NCBI GenBank assembly: GCA_029778715.1
Contig: JAKOPT010000017.1
Span: 1 to 64,000, forward strand
From: Actinomycetes bacterium
GTDB taxonomy: Bacteria; Actinomycetota; Actinomycetes; Actinomycetales; Dermatophilaceae
Length of the DNA: 64,000 nucleotides
Reading direction: 5' to 3'
The position numbers and the translations under genes are program-made. Position 1 is the stretch's first letter. Every line of letters begins with the position of its first letter. The notes beneath the pieces were generated by a model. That model was given only the letters and a program-made list of their open reading frames with translations. It was not told the DNA's origin and made no database searches. Below, one piece after another: positions 16,199-25,131 of this stretch.

Positions 16199-16666
16199 TC
16201 AGGGCAACGGCGGCAGGGTGCGATCGGATTCGTAGGCCGAGACCATGTCGATCCGCCGCTGATGACGCGCCTCGCCGGTGAAGGGTTCGGCCAGGAATGC
16301 GTCGACGATCGCCTTCGCTTCCTCGATCGCCGTGAACCGCCCACCGAGAGAGACGATCTGGGCGTTGTTGTGGGCGCGGGCGAGCACGGCCAACTCCGTG
16401 GAGTAGGCCAGGGCGCACCGGATACCGGGCACCTTGTTGGCCGCCATCTGTTCCCCGTTGCCCGAGCCGCCGAGGACCACCCCGAACGATCCCGGGTCCG
16501 CGGCCACGGTCTCGGCAGCGCGCAGGACGAAGACGGGGTAGTCGTCGAGTGCGTCGTAGCCGTGCGGCCCGTGGTCGCTCACCTCGTGCCCGTGCTCGCG
16601 CAGGTGCGCCACGAGGGCTTGGTGGAGGTCGTATGCCGCGTGGTCGCCGCCGATGTGGACGCGCAT
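16199..16666 (-). CDS. rpiB: Ribose-5-phosphate isomerase B
   Basis: 155 residues starting MRVHIGGDHAAYDLHQ. The RpiB/LacAB fold shows IGGDHAAYDL, LGGSGNGEQMAANKVPGIRCA and ARAHNNAQIVSLGGR. It interconverts ribulose 5-phosphate and ribose 5-phosphate in the pentose phosphate pathway. The start lies 28 bases past the stop of the DsbA-like gene, with GGAG upstream (GGAGACCCCAC), on the same strand. Confidence 0.95.
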   Translation of the reverse strand: MRVHIGGDHAAYDLHQALVAHLREHGHEVSDHGPHGYDALDDYPVFVLRAAETVAADPGSFGVVLGGSGNGEQMAANKVPGIRCALAYSTELAVLARAHNNAQIVSLGGRFTAIEEAKAIVDAFLAEPFTGEARHQRRIDMVSAYESDRTLPPLP

Positions 16667-16694
16667 GTGGGGTCTCCTGGACGTCTTGAAGGGA

Positions 16695-17300
16695 TCAGAA
16701 CTGGGGGCCGGCAGAGCGGCTGCGTTTGAGTTCGAAAAAGCCGGGGGTGCCCGCGACGAGCACACACCCATCGAACAGGCGCGCCGCGGCCTCGCCCATG
16801 GGGGCAGGGGTGACGACCGGGCCGAAGAAGGCGACCCCGTCGACCGAGATGACCGGCGTCCCCACGTCGTCGCCCACCAAACCGACCACGCGCGCCTGCG
16901 CCGCGCGCAACCCGTCGTCCCAGGCGGTGTTGTCGGCCTCGGCGGCCAGCGCCGCGGGCAGTCCGACCTCGGCGAGCGCCTCGGCGATCACCGCGTCGAG
17001 ATCGGTGCGCCCGCCGGGGTGGAACCTCGTGCCGAGGGCGTCGTAGAGCGGTTTGACGACCCCCTGCCCGTGGCCGGCCGTGGCAGCGGCAACGACGCGC
17101 GCGGGCCGCCACGCGCGGTCGACGAGTTCGCGGTAATCCGGCGGCAGGTCGCGCCCTTCGTTGAGGGCAGACAGGCTCATCTGGGTCCAGGTCACGTCGA
17201 TCGGACGCAACGCCTCGACCTCCATGAGCCAGCGACTCGTCATCCACGCCCAGGGGCACACCGGGTCGAACCAGAACTCCACGCGGGTCCGTTCAGTCAT
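16695..17300 (-). CDS. DsbA-family protein, mycothiol-dependent nitroreductase Rv2466c type
   Basis: 201 residues. The N-terminus FWFDPVCPWAWMTSRWLMEV, the middle NEGRDLPPDYRE, VGDDVGTPVISVDGVAFFGP and the C-terminal FFELKRSRS match Mycobacterium tuberculosis Rv2466c along the whole length. Rv2466c has a CPWC active site and uses mycothiol; here the second Cys is Ala (CPWA), leaving one thiol, a form also seen in other actinobacteria. Expected role: mycothiol-linked reductase or oxidative stress protein. Transcribed ahead of rpiB. Confidence 0.9.
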   Translation of the reverse strand: MTERTRVEFWFDPVCPWAWMTSRWLMEVEALRPIDVTWTQMSLSALNEGRDLPPDYRELVDRAWRPARVVAAATAGHGQGVVKPLYDALGTRFHPGGRTDLDAVIAEALAEVGLPAALAAEADNTAWDDGLRAAQARVVGLVGDDVGTPVISVDGVAFFGPVVTPAPMGEAAARLFDGCVLVAGTPGFFELKRSRSAGPQF

Positions 17301-17487
17301 GGCTTCATCCTGCCACCGACGTCCGACACCCCCTGGCGGCCGCTCGCCGATGCCTGCTCGACATGGCGGGCGGCGGGTGAGCGCGTCTTGTGCCACCGCT
17401 TCACGCGGCAGGGCTTGTCAGTCGGCGATGGCAGGATGGCATCTCACCGTGCCGCTACCCGCGGCTCCCCGCACCAGGAGAACCGCC

Positions 17488-20043
17488 GTGCCAGGAACCA
17501 ACCTCACCGCCGTCGAAGCCGCCGCCCGCGCCGCGGTGTTGTCCGTGTCGTCGTATGCCGTCGACCTCGACGTGACGACCTCCGAGCGCACCTTCGCGAC
17601 AACGAGCCGGATCACCTTCACTTGCAGTGCGCCGGGCACCGACACGTTCGTCGATTTCGTCGGCGAGTCCGTCGAGTCGGTGACCCTCAACGGCATCCCG
17701 CAGCCCGCGGCATACGAGGACGGGCGGATCGCCGTGACCGGGCTGGCCGCCGACAACGTCCTGGAGATTGCCGCGACCGGGCGGTTCACCAACACCGGGG
17801 AGGGTTTGCACCGGTTCGTCGACCCGGTCGACGGGGAGGTTTACCTCTACAGCCAGTTCGAGGTGCCGGACAGCCGGCGGATGTATCCAGTGTTCGAGCA
17901 GCCCGACCTCAAGGCGAGCTTCACCTTCACCGTCACGGCACCGGCGCACTGGCAGGTCGTCTCCAACTCGCCGACGCCGGAGCCGGTGCCGGTCCGCGAG
18001 GGGGTCGCCCGGTGGTCGTTCACGCCGACCGAGGTGATGTCGAGTTACATCACCGCCTTGGTTGCCGGCCCCTATGACGTCGTCCGGGATGCGGTGGAGT
18101 CCCGGCGCGGCACCGTGCCGCTCGCGATCTTCTGCCGCAAATCGCTCACCGCGCACCTGGACGCGGACAACATTTTCGACCTCACCAAGCGCGGCTTCGC
18201 CTTTTTCGAGGAGGAGTTCGACGCGGCATACCCGTTCCGGAAGTACGACCAGATCTTCACGCCCGAATACAACATGGGAGCGATGGAGAACTCGGGATGC
18301 GTGACGATCAACGAGATCTACCTGTTCCGGGCCAAGGTCCCCGAGGCCATGATCGAGCGGCGCGCACTGACGATCCTCCACGAGTTGGCGCACATGTGGT
18401 TCGGCAACCTGGTGACCATGCGCTGGTGGAACGACCTGTGGCTCAACGAGTCCTTCGCCGAATGGGCCTCGACCACAGCCCAGGCCGAGCGCACCCAATG
18501 GGCCGATGCGTGGACGACCTTTCAGACCCATGAGAAGGACTGGGCCTACCGGCAGGACCAACTCGCCTCGACCCACCCGATCGTCGCCGATATCCGCGAC
18601 CTTGCCGATGTCGAGGTCAATTTCGACGGCATCACTTACGCCAAGGGCGCCTCGGTGCTCAAGCAACTCGTCGCCTATGTCGGGCGCGAGGCCTTCCGTG
18701 ACGGGTTGCGGGCCTATTTCGCCAAGCATGCCTGGGGCAACACGACCCTCGATGATTTGCTCGCCGAATTGGAGGCGACGTCGGGCCGGGACCTGCGCTC
18801 CTGGTCGGCGCTCTGGCTCGAAACCGCCGGCGTCAACACGCTGCGCCCGCTCGTCGAGGTCGACGGTGAGGGCCGCTACACCCGGGTGGCCATCGAGCAG
18901 ACGTATGCCGCGGGCTTCCCGACGCTGCGTCCGCACCGGCTCGCCGTGGGCGCCTACGACCTCCACGATGGTCGCCTCGAGCGGGTCGCTCGGGTCGAGT
19001 TGGATGTCGACGGCCCGCTGACCGAGGTGCCCGAATTGGTGGGGCGCGCCCAGCCGGATCTGCTGCTCGTCAACGACGACGATCTCGCCTACGCGAAGAT
19101 CCGCCTCGACGAGCGTTCGCTGGTCACCGCGCTGGCCTACCCCCGGGCGTTCGTGGGCTCTCTCCCCCGCTCGCTCGTGCTGGCCTGCGCCTGGGATATG
19201 ACCCGCGATGCGGAAATGGGAGCGCGGTCGTTCATCGACCTCGTGCTCGCCGCACTGCCGGGCGAGAGCGACTCCACCCTCTTGCGCACCCTCCTCCAAC
19301 AGCTGGCCACCGCCCTCGGCTTCTATGTCGCCCCCGAGCACCGCGAACCCACCCGGCGCGCCACCCTGGACCGGCTCTGGTCGCTTGCGCGCGAGGCCCA
19401 ACCGGGCAGCGATGCCCAACTTCAACTGGTCACCGCGGCCGCGGCCCTGACGACGACCGGCGACGACCCGGCATACCTCTCCGGGTTGCTCGACGGCAGC
19501 GTGACCCTCACCGGCCTCACCGTCGACACCGAGGTGCGGTGGACCCTGCTCACGGCCCTGGCCGGGGCCGGCGCGGCCGGGGAGGCGGAGATCGCGGCCG
19601 AGGCCGAGCGCGACCGCACCGCGACCGGACGCGAACGGGCCGCGCGGGCCCGGGCCTCCATACCCAGTGTCGAGGCCAAGGAGGCGGCGTGGCAGGCCGC
19701 GGTCGTCGGCGAGGGGCTGTCCAACGCGATGGTCGAGTCGCTGGGGCTGGGCTTCGGACGCGGCGGCGACACGCGGGCGATCGCCGGGTTCGTCGGGCGC
19801 TACCACGAGATGTTGATGGGGCTGCCGGACAAGGGGTCTCATGCGCTCGTCGAGGCGATTGCCCGGGGCTTCTACCCGCGGGTACTGGCCAGCGAGGAAC
19901 TGGCCGCCGCGACCCGGGCCTGGCTGACCGCGCATCCGGACGCGCCTGCAGGCCTGCGCCGGCTCGTCGTCGAGAACCTCGACCCGATCGAGCGGGCCTT
20001 GCGGGCCCAGGTCCGGGACGGCGCAGACGCCGGGGAGCACTGA
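17488..20043 (+). CDS. pepN: Aminopeptidase N (M1 family)
   Basis: 851 residues from a GTG at 17488 (VPGTNLTAVEA) with AGGAG eight bases upstream; the usual actinobacterial PepN begins MPGTNL, which supports this start. The exopeptidase motif GAMEN is at residues 264-268 and the zinc site HELAH at 298-302, with the third ligand in NESFAEW. The C-terminal half is the helical ERAP1-like domain. It removes N-terminal residues from peptides. It diverges from the DsbA-like gene; mscS follows after 4 bases. Confidence 0.97.
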   Translation: MPGTNLTAVEAAARAAVLSVSSYAVDLDVTTSERTFATTSRITFTCSAPGTDTFVDFVGESVESVTLNGIPQPAAYEDGRIAVTGLAADNVLEIAATGRFTNTGEGLHRFVDPVDGEVYLYSQFEVPDSRRMYPVFEQPDLKASFTFTVTAPAHWQVVSNSPTPEPVPVREGVARWSFTPTEVMSSYITALVAGPYDVVRDAVESRRGTVPLAIFCRKSLTAHLDADNIFDLTKRGFAFFEEEFDAAYPFRKYDQIFTPEYNMGAMENSGCVTINEIYLFRAKVPEAMIERRALTILHELAHMWFGNLVTMRWWNDLWLNESFAEWASTTAQAERTQWADAWTTFQTHEKDWAYRQDQLASTHPIVADIRDLADVEVNFDGITYAKGASVLKQLVAYVGREAFRDGLRAYFAKHAWGNTTLDDLLAELEATSGRDLRSWSALWLETAGVNTLRPLVEVDGEGRYTRVAIEQTYAAGFPTLRPHRLAVGAYDLHDGRLERVARVELDVDGPLTEVPELVGRAQPDLLLVNDDDLAYAKIRLDERSLVTALAYPRAFVGSLPRSLVLACAWDMTRDAEMGARSFIDLVLAALPGESDSTLLRTLLQQLATALGFYVAPEHREPTRRATLDRLWSLAREAQPGSDAQLQLVTAAAALTTTGDDPAYLSGLLDGSVTLTGLTVDTEVRWTLLTALAGAGAAGEAEIAAEAERDRTATGRERAARARASIPSVEAKEAAWQAAVVGEGLSNAMVESLGLGFGRGGDTRAIAGFVGRYHEMLMGLPDKGSHALVEAIARGFYPRVLASEELAAATRAWLTAHPDAPAGLRRLVVENLDPIERALRAQVRDGADAGEH

Positions 20044-20047
20044 ATCG

Positions 20048-20932
20048 ATGACGTGGCAACGCGTGGGTGATTGGCTGCTCGCCAATGGCATACCCATTCT
20101 CGTGACCATCTGCTTTGCGGTGCTCGTCCGCTGGCTCGGGTTGCGCGCCATCAGCCGGATCGTCCAGATGATGACGAGCAAGTCCGCGGCGAAGGTTGCC
20201 GATGCGGGCCGGGCCGGGCGGGTGTTGGCGCAGGCGACCGGGTTGGCGAGCGCGCGGCATACGGCTCGGGTGACAACCCTCGGCTCTCTGCTCAGCAGCA
20301 TCCTCACGTTCGCCATCGCGCTGGTGACCATCCTGACGGTCATGGCGATCATCGGGTTGCCGTTGGGGCCGCTGCTCGCCTCGGCCGGGGTGGGTGGTCT
20401 GGCGTTGGGGTTCGGCGCGCAGACCCTGGTCAAGGATTTCCTGTCCGGGGTGTTCATGATCTTCGAGGACCAGTACGGCGTCGGTGATGTCATCGACACC
20501 GGACAAGCAATCGGCACCGTCGAGGACGTCGGGTTGCGGGTGACGCGGTTGCGGGACGCCAACGGGGTGGTCTGGTATGTCCGCAACGGTGAGATTCTGC
20601 GCATCGGCAACCGGTCGCAAGGATGGTCCACGGCGACCATCGACACGACGGTTGCCTACGACGAGAACGCCGAGACCGTCATCGGGCTCATTCGTGGCGT
20701 GGTCCAAGCCTTCGACACCGACCCGACCTGGCATGAGGTGCTCATGGAGGAACCCAGTGTCGTCGGGGTCGAGTCCGTGACCGGGGCCGGCATGACGATC
20801 CGGACCCTGGCCAAGTGCGTGCCCAACCAGAACTTCGCCGTCCAGCGCGAATTGCGCGAACGGATCAAGTCCGCCCTCGATGAGGCGGGGATCAAGGCGC
20901 CCGCACCGGTGCCGTTTGGAGGGACGCGATGA
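20048..20932 (+). CDS. MscS-family mechanosensitive channel
   Basis: 294 residues, short MscS type. Three hydrophobic helices: about 13-32, 78-98, and the pore helix ASAGVGGLALGFGAQTLVKD with the Gly/Ala packing of TM3. The beta domain follows (FMIFEDQYGVGDVIDTG, GTVEDVGLRVTRLRDANG), ending in an alpha/beta domain. It releases ions on osmotic downshock. It lies 4 bases after pepN and overlaps glbO by 4 bp, suggesting one operon. Confidence 0.93.
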   Translation: MTWQRVGDWLLANGIPILVTICFAVLVRWLGLRAISRIVQMMTSKSAAKVADAGRAGRVLAQATGLASARHTARVTTLGSLLSSILTFAIALVTILTVMAIIGLPLGPLLASAGVGGLALGFGAQTLVKDFLSGVFMIFEDQYGVGDVIDTGQAIGTVEDVGLRVTRLRDANGVVWYVRNGEILRIGNRSQGWSTATIDTTVAYDENAETVIGLIRGVVQAFDTDPTWHEVLMEEPSVVGVESVTGAGMTIRTLAKCVPNQNFAVQRELRERIKSALDEAGIKAPAPVPFGGTR

Positions 20933-21318
20933 GTTTCTACGACGAGGTGGGCGGAGCGGCCACCTTCGAGCGCCTGGTGGCCGCGTTCTACGAGGGCGTG
21001 GCGGCCGACGAGCCGCTGCGGGCCCTGTATCCCGAGGCCGACCTGGGACCGGCGGAGCGCCGACTGCGGCTGTTTCTGGAGCAGTACTTCGGTGGGCCGC
21101 ACACCTACGGCGAGGAACGCGGGCACCCGCGGTTACGCCTACGCCACATCCCGTATGCCGTGACGCTCGACATGCGGGACCGCTGGCTCACGCACATGCT
21201 CGCAGCCTTGGAGCGCGTCCGGACCGAGCAGCCCGGAGTGATCGATGACGCACACGCCGAAGCCATGCGCGACTACTTCGCCCGCGCCGCCGACATGCTC
21301 GTCAACACCGCCACCTGA
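20929..21318 (+). CDS. glbO: Group II truncated haemoglobin (HbO)
   Basis: 129 residues, close to M. tuberculosis trHbO. Group II features: Tyr21 at B10 (FYEG), Tyr34 at CD1 (LYPE), FLEQYFGGPHTYGEERGHPRLRLRH-type block with proximal His73, and Trp86 at G8 (RDRWLTHM). It binds O2 and may act in oxygen handling or peroxide/NO chemistry. ATGA overlap with the mscS gene; pepN-mscS-glbO neighbourhoods are common in this group. Confidence 0.95.
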   Translation: MSFYDEVGGAATFERLVAAFYEGVAADEPLRALYPEADLGPAERRLRLFLEQYFGGPHTYGEERGHPRLRLRHIPYAVTLDMRDRWLTHMLAALERVRTEQPGVIDDAHAEAMRDYFARAADMLVNTAT

Positions 21319-21581
21319 GGGGCAACCCCACACCGGGTGGGAACGCCGCGACCCGGCGAAATGACAGCGCTCTGGTCGAAGAATTGACACGACTTTGGGC
21401 CTCGGAACTCCCGATGATTACCCGTCGGGGAACTCCGTTGTCCTCATCTGTCTGGCAGTGGGAACTCGTCGGGCTGCGCGTCAGTCGGGGAAAGGGGCGA
21501 CTCGAGACCTGAGGCGGCCGGGTTGTCCTTGCGCGAAGCGCGGAGAGCGTGCAACTTCGGCAGCGCACGGATGTCTTTGGG

Positions 21582-22010
21582 TCAACCCGCAGCGGTCTTC
21601 GATCTGATGATGTCATCGAGGGAGGCGACTCTGACGGCGATTGGCCCGACATGGCCGACCACGGCCTGCTGGACCAAGTCCGGGTAGCCGGACGTGCCGG
21701 CTGGCATGAGCGTCAGGTCGAGATCCCCGTAGGGCGTAGTGAGGTTGAGGAACCCGAGGCCTTGAATAGCGCGGGCGTCGGTGTTGAACGGCAATCCTTC
21801 GGGAACTCCTGAGACTCGAATCCCGGCCCCAAGCGCCTGCAGGGCACGCGCGAGGCGTTCGAGATTCTCGACGTCCATCAAGGGCGTGATGTCCACGTCG
21901 GTCGTTGGCACCTGGGAACCATGAACTTGCGCAGGCATACCACCTACCAGGATGAACTGGACCTCGAATTCGGCCAGTACCTCCAGAATCCGGCCCGGCT
22001 GGAAGGTCAC
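21582..22010 (-). CDS. Nucleotidyltransferase-like protein, candidate toxin
   Basis: 142 residues. The block FILVGGMPAQVHGSQVPTTDVDIT, with GG, HG and DVD motifs, and the later YGDLDLTLMP resemble the AbiEii/DUF6036 branch of nucleotidyltransferases, whose members include tRNA- or protein-modifying toxins. It overlaps an XRE-type gene upstream by 4 bp (ATGA), the layout of a toxin-antitoxin or regulated enzyme pair. No GTATGCCG octamer is present and base use is less GC-rich than in flanking genes, suggesting transfer. Toxicity is inferred only from layout and family. Confidence 0.7.
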   Translation of the reverse strand: MTFQPGRILEVLAEFEVQFILVGGMPAQVHGSQVPTTDVDITPLMDVENLERLARALQALGAGIRVSGVPEGLPFNTDARAIQGLGFLNLTTPYGDLDLTLMPAGTSGYPDLVQQAVVGHVGPIAVRVASLDDIIRSKTAAG

Positions 22011-22363
22011 CCCAGGACCAAGTGGTCGACGAGGTAGTCCCGCTGCGCCTGGGCGCCCGCTGCTCGGCCGGGGAACGCGGTCGCCCGCTCGTCCAGAATG
22101 CGGTCATGGGCGTCGAAGTCCACGAGGGCCACGCGCAACTCTTTTCCCGTGGCGGCCAGGAGACCCAAGAGCATCGACGTCGTTGGTTGCATGGTGCCTC
22201 GCTCAATGCGTTGGACCGTCGACTCCGCTACCCCTGCACGATCGGCGAGGGCGGCCTGCGACAACCCTGATTCGGCACGCGCCAACGCCAAGAGCGAGGC
22301 CGCCCAGTCGTCGTATACCTCGGCTGTGGTCGGGCCGATCAATGCACGCATGGCCGCATTCAT
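22007..22363 (-). CDS. XRE-family helix-turn-helix protein, candidate antitoxin
   Basis: 118 residues from ATG 22363. A short N-terminal helix is followed by an XRE/Cro-like HTH (about residues 27-80): ESGLSQAALADRAGVAEST and VQRIERGTMQPT. The C-terminus has a repeated FDAHDRILDERAT helix and may contact the partner. It is the first gene of a pair with the overlapping nucleotidyltransferase. It probably represses its own promoter, as such regulators do. Confidence 0.8.
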   Translation of the reverse strand: MNAAMRALIGPTTAEVYDDWAASLLALARAESGLSQAALADRAGVAESTVQRIERGTMQPTTSMLLGLLAATGKELRVALVDFDAHDRILDERATAFPGRAAGAQAQRDYLVDHLVLG

Positions 22364-22507
22364 GGAGACAGCGTATCTGCTGGCGGCGCGACAGATCCGG
22401 GCTCGCGCGCACCGACACCGGAGCGAGGTTGATGCATGAAGCCGCCATGAGCGATCGATGACGACAGGGTTATCCGCGGCTTGGCGGTGGGGACGGCATA
22501 CGGAAGC

Positions 22508-24256
22508 ATGGGGCGGGTGAGCCCGACCACCCCCGACCTCGTCCACCACGCCGACTCCCCGGAGAGCCCGTGGTGGCGGGACGCGGTGATCTACCAGATC
22601 TATCCGCGCAGTTGGGCCGACAGTGACGGCGACGGCATCGGGGATCTGCCCGGCATCATCGACCACCTGCCCTACCTGCGTGACCTCGGTGTCGACGCGG
22701 TGTGGCTCTCCCCGTTCTACGTCTCGCCGATGCACGACGCCGGGTACGACGTCGCCGACTACCGCGACATCGACCCGCTGTTCGGGCGCCTCGCCGATGC
22801 CGACCGGCTCATCGACACCGCGCACGACCTGGGCCTCAAGGTGGTCGTCGACCTCGTGCCCAACCACACGAGCAGCGACCACCCCTGGTTCCAGGAGGCC
22901 CTCACCGCACCCCCCGGGTCGGCGGAACGCGCCCGGTACCTCTTCCGCGATGGCCGAGGACCGCATGGCGACCTGCCCCCCAACAACTGGCGCTCGGTCT
23001 TCGGCGGCACCGGCTGGAGCCGTGTCCCGAACCCCGACGGCACGCCGGGCCAGTGGTACCTCCACCTCTTCGACACCACCCAGCCCGATGTCGACTGGGA
23101 CAACCCTGAGGTGCGCGACGAATACGACGCGATCCTGCGGTTCTGGCTCGACCGCGGCGTCGACGGCTTTCGGGTCGACGTCGCCCATGGACTCGTCAAG
23201 GACCCGGCACTACCCGACACCACCGGGTCGATGCACCTGACCGAGAACCCCGTCGGACACGTCATGCCCATGTGGGACCAGGACGGCGTCCACGACATCT
23301 ACCGGCGCTGGCGGGCCGTCCTCGACACCTACACGATCCCCGGCGACCCCGACAGCCAACGCATCCTCTGCGCCGAGGCCTGGGTGCGCCCCGAGGAACG
23401 GCTCTCCCACTACGTGCGCCCCGACGAAATGCACCAGGCCTTCAACTTCCCCTTCCTCGAAACCCCCTGGGACTCCGCGGCATACCGCCACGTCATCGAG
23501 GCCTCCCTGAGAAGCAACGACGCCGTCGGCGCCCCGACGACCTGGGTGCTCGCCAACCACGACGTCATCCGGCACGCCTCCCGCTTCGGGCTACCCCAAG
23601 ACGGCCAGCGCCGCAACGGCATCGGCGCGCACGACCCCCAACCCGACGCCGCCCTCGGTCTGCGCCGCGCCCGCGCCGCGACCGCGATGATGCTCGCCCT
23701 CCCCGGCGGGGCCTACCTCTACCAGGGCGAGGAACTCGGCCTCCCCGAGCACACGACCCTCCCCGACGAGGTCCGCCAGGACCCCACCTACCACCGCACC
23801 CTCGGCACCGACGAGTTCCAACGCGGCCGCGACGGGTGCCGCATCCCCATGACCTGGCGGCACGATCAGCCCAGTTTCGGCTTCGGCCCCGGGGCAAACA
23901 CCTGGCTGCCCCAACCCGACACCTACGGCGACCTCGCGGTCGACCGGCAGGACGGCATACCGGGCTCGACCCTCACGTTGTACCGCGACCTGCTCCACTA
24001 CCGGCGCAAACACCGCTTCGGGCACGGCAGCCTCGCCTGGGACTCCCTCACCTCCACGACCGTCCTCGCGTTCCGCAACACCTCCGGCGACGGCACCCGC
24101 ACCGCCCTGATCGTCACCAACTTCGGTCCCGACCCCGTGGCCCTCCCCGAAGGCGACGTCCTCATCGCCTCCGGCCCGCTCACCGACGACGGCGCCGTCC
24201 CCACCGACACCACCGTCTGGCTCCGGCTGCCGACCACTCAGGAGGAGACCCGATGA
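22508..24256 (+). CDS. Alpha-glucosidase, GH13 family
   Basis: 582 residues from ATG 22508. The (beta/alpha)8 domain starts with WWRDAVIYQIYPRSWADSDG; conserved regions are DLVPNHTS, GFRVDVAHGL with the nucleophile Asp, LCAEAWVRPEE with the acid/base Glu, and VLANHDVIRHASR with the transition-state Asp. A C-terminal beta domain ends the protein. Best fit is an intracellular alpha-glucosidase or oligo-1,6-glucosidase of GH13 that releases glucose from short oligosaccharides. No signal peptide. The stop overlaps the next start (ATGA). Confidence 0.92.
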   Translation: MGRVSPTTPDLVHHADSPESPWWRDAVIYQIYPRSWADSDGDGIGDLPGIIDHLPYLRDLGVDAVWLSPFYVSPMHDAGYDVADYRDIDPLFGRLADADRLIDTAHDLGLKVVVDLVPNHTSSDHPWFQEALTAPPGSAERARYLFRDGRGPHGDLPPNNWRSVFGGTGWSRVPNPDGTPGQWYLHLFDTTQPDVDWDNPEVRDEYDAILRFWLDRGVDGFRVDVAHGLVKDPALPDTTGSMHLTENPVGHVMPMWDQDGVHDIYRRWRAVLDTYTIPGDPDSQRILCAEAWVRPEERLSHYVRPDEMHQAFNFPFLETPWDSAAYRHVIEASLRSNDAVGAPTTWVLANHDVIRHASRFGLPQDGQRRNGIGAHDPQPDAALGLRRARAATAMMLALPGGAYLYQGEELGLPEHTTLPDEVRQDPTYHRTLGTDEFQRGRDGCRIPMTWRHDQPSFGFGPGANTWLPQPDTYGDLAVDRQDGIPGSTLTLYRDLLHYRRKHRFGHGSLAWDSLTSTTVLAFRNTSGDGTRTALIVTNFGPDPVALPEGDVLIASGPLTDDGAVPTDTTVWLRLPTTQEETR

Positions 24257-25065
24257 GGGCCCGCGACTACGCCTACTTCGACGGCCCCCTCCCCACCGGG
24301 TTGGCGCACCGCGGCGGCGCGGCATACGGACCCAACCAAGGCATCGAAAACACGACCGCGGCCTTCCGCGAAGCCGTCGCCATGGGCTACCGCTACCTCG
24401 AAACCGACGTCCACGCCACCCGCGACGGAGTCGTGCTCGCCTTCCACGACGAACGCCTCGACCGGGTCACCGACACCGTGGGCACGATCGCCGACCAGCC
24501 GTATGCCGCGGTGCGCCAAGCACGGATCGGCGGTCGAGAGCCCATCCCGACGCTCCTGGAATTGCTCGAAGAGTTCCCCGACACCCGGTTCAACATCGAT
24601 ATCAAGGCCGACCAGGCGCTCGGGCCGACCCTTGAAATCATCCGGCGCACCGGCGTCATCGACCGGGTCTGCATCGGGAGTTTCTCCGAACGGCGGCTGC
24701 GGGCCGCCCGCCGGGTCCTCGGCCCGCGCCTGGCGACCTCGGCGGGGCAGGTCGGCGTAGGCGCCCTGCGCCTCGCGCCCCGCCAGATATCGCACCTCCT
24801 CCACACCCCGGCGCCGGCGCTCCAGATCCCCGTCGAACACCGGTTCAAGGGACGCACCATCCCGCTCGTGACAGCGCCGTTGGTGACCTTGGCCCACCGA
24901 CTCGGCAAGCACGTCCACGTCTGGTTCCAAGACTGGACCCCCGAGGATGCCGCCGAAATGCACCGGCTCCTCGACCTCGGTGTCGACGGGGTCGTCACCG
25001 ACCACATCGACGTCCTGCGCGACGTCCTGGCCGAGCGCGGCACCCCCCTGGTCGAGGCGGCCTGA
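24253..25065 (+). CDS. Glycerophosphodiester phosphodiesterase
   Basis: 270 residues with the GDPD TIM barrel: LAHRGGAAYGPNQGIENT, the metal-binding YLETDVHATRDGVVLAFHD, FNIDIKAD, and the C-terminal HVWFQDWTPEDAAEMHRLL. It splits glycerophosphodiesters such as glycerophosphocholine into glycerol 3-phosphate and an alcohol. No signal peptide, so probably cytoplasmic. Translationally coupled to the alpha-glucosidase through a 4-bp overlap, although the two reactions have no obvious link. Confidence 0.93.
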   Translation: MRARDYAYFDGPLPTGLAHRGGAAYGPNQGIENTTAAFREAVAMGYRYLETDVHATRDGVVLAFHDERLDRVTDTVGTIADQPYAAVRQARIGGREPIPTLLELLEEFPDTRFNIDIKADQALGPTLEIIRRTGVIDRVCIGSFSERRLRAARRVLGPRLATSAGQVGVGALRLAPRQISHLLHTPAPALQIPVEHRFKGRTIPLVTAPLVTLAHRLGKHVHVWFQDWTPEDAAEMHRLLDLGVDGVVTDHIDVLRDVLAERGTPLVEAA

Positions 25066-25131
25066 GCAACGAACGAGCCACGCGCGCAAGGTCCCCCAGC
25101 GCGGGACCGGCCTTGGTTACCGTGGGCGCTG

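Noticed and set aside
17455-20646. Very long open frame (1063 codons) on the minus strand across pepN and mscS
   Set aside because: It is antisense to two certain genes, has no domain and reflects GC-rich third positions.
21319-21581. A small gene between glbO and the nucleotidyltransferase
   Set aside because: Frames of up to 70 codons have no ribosome site or recognisable sequence; base use is not gene-like.
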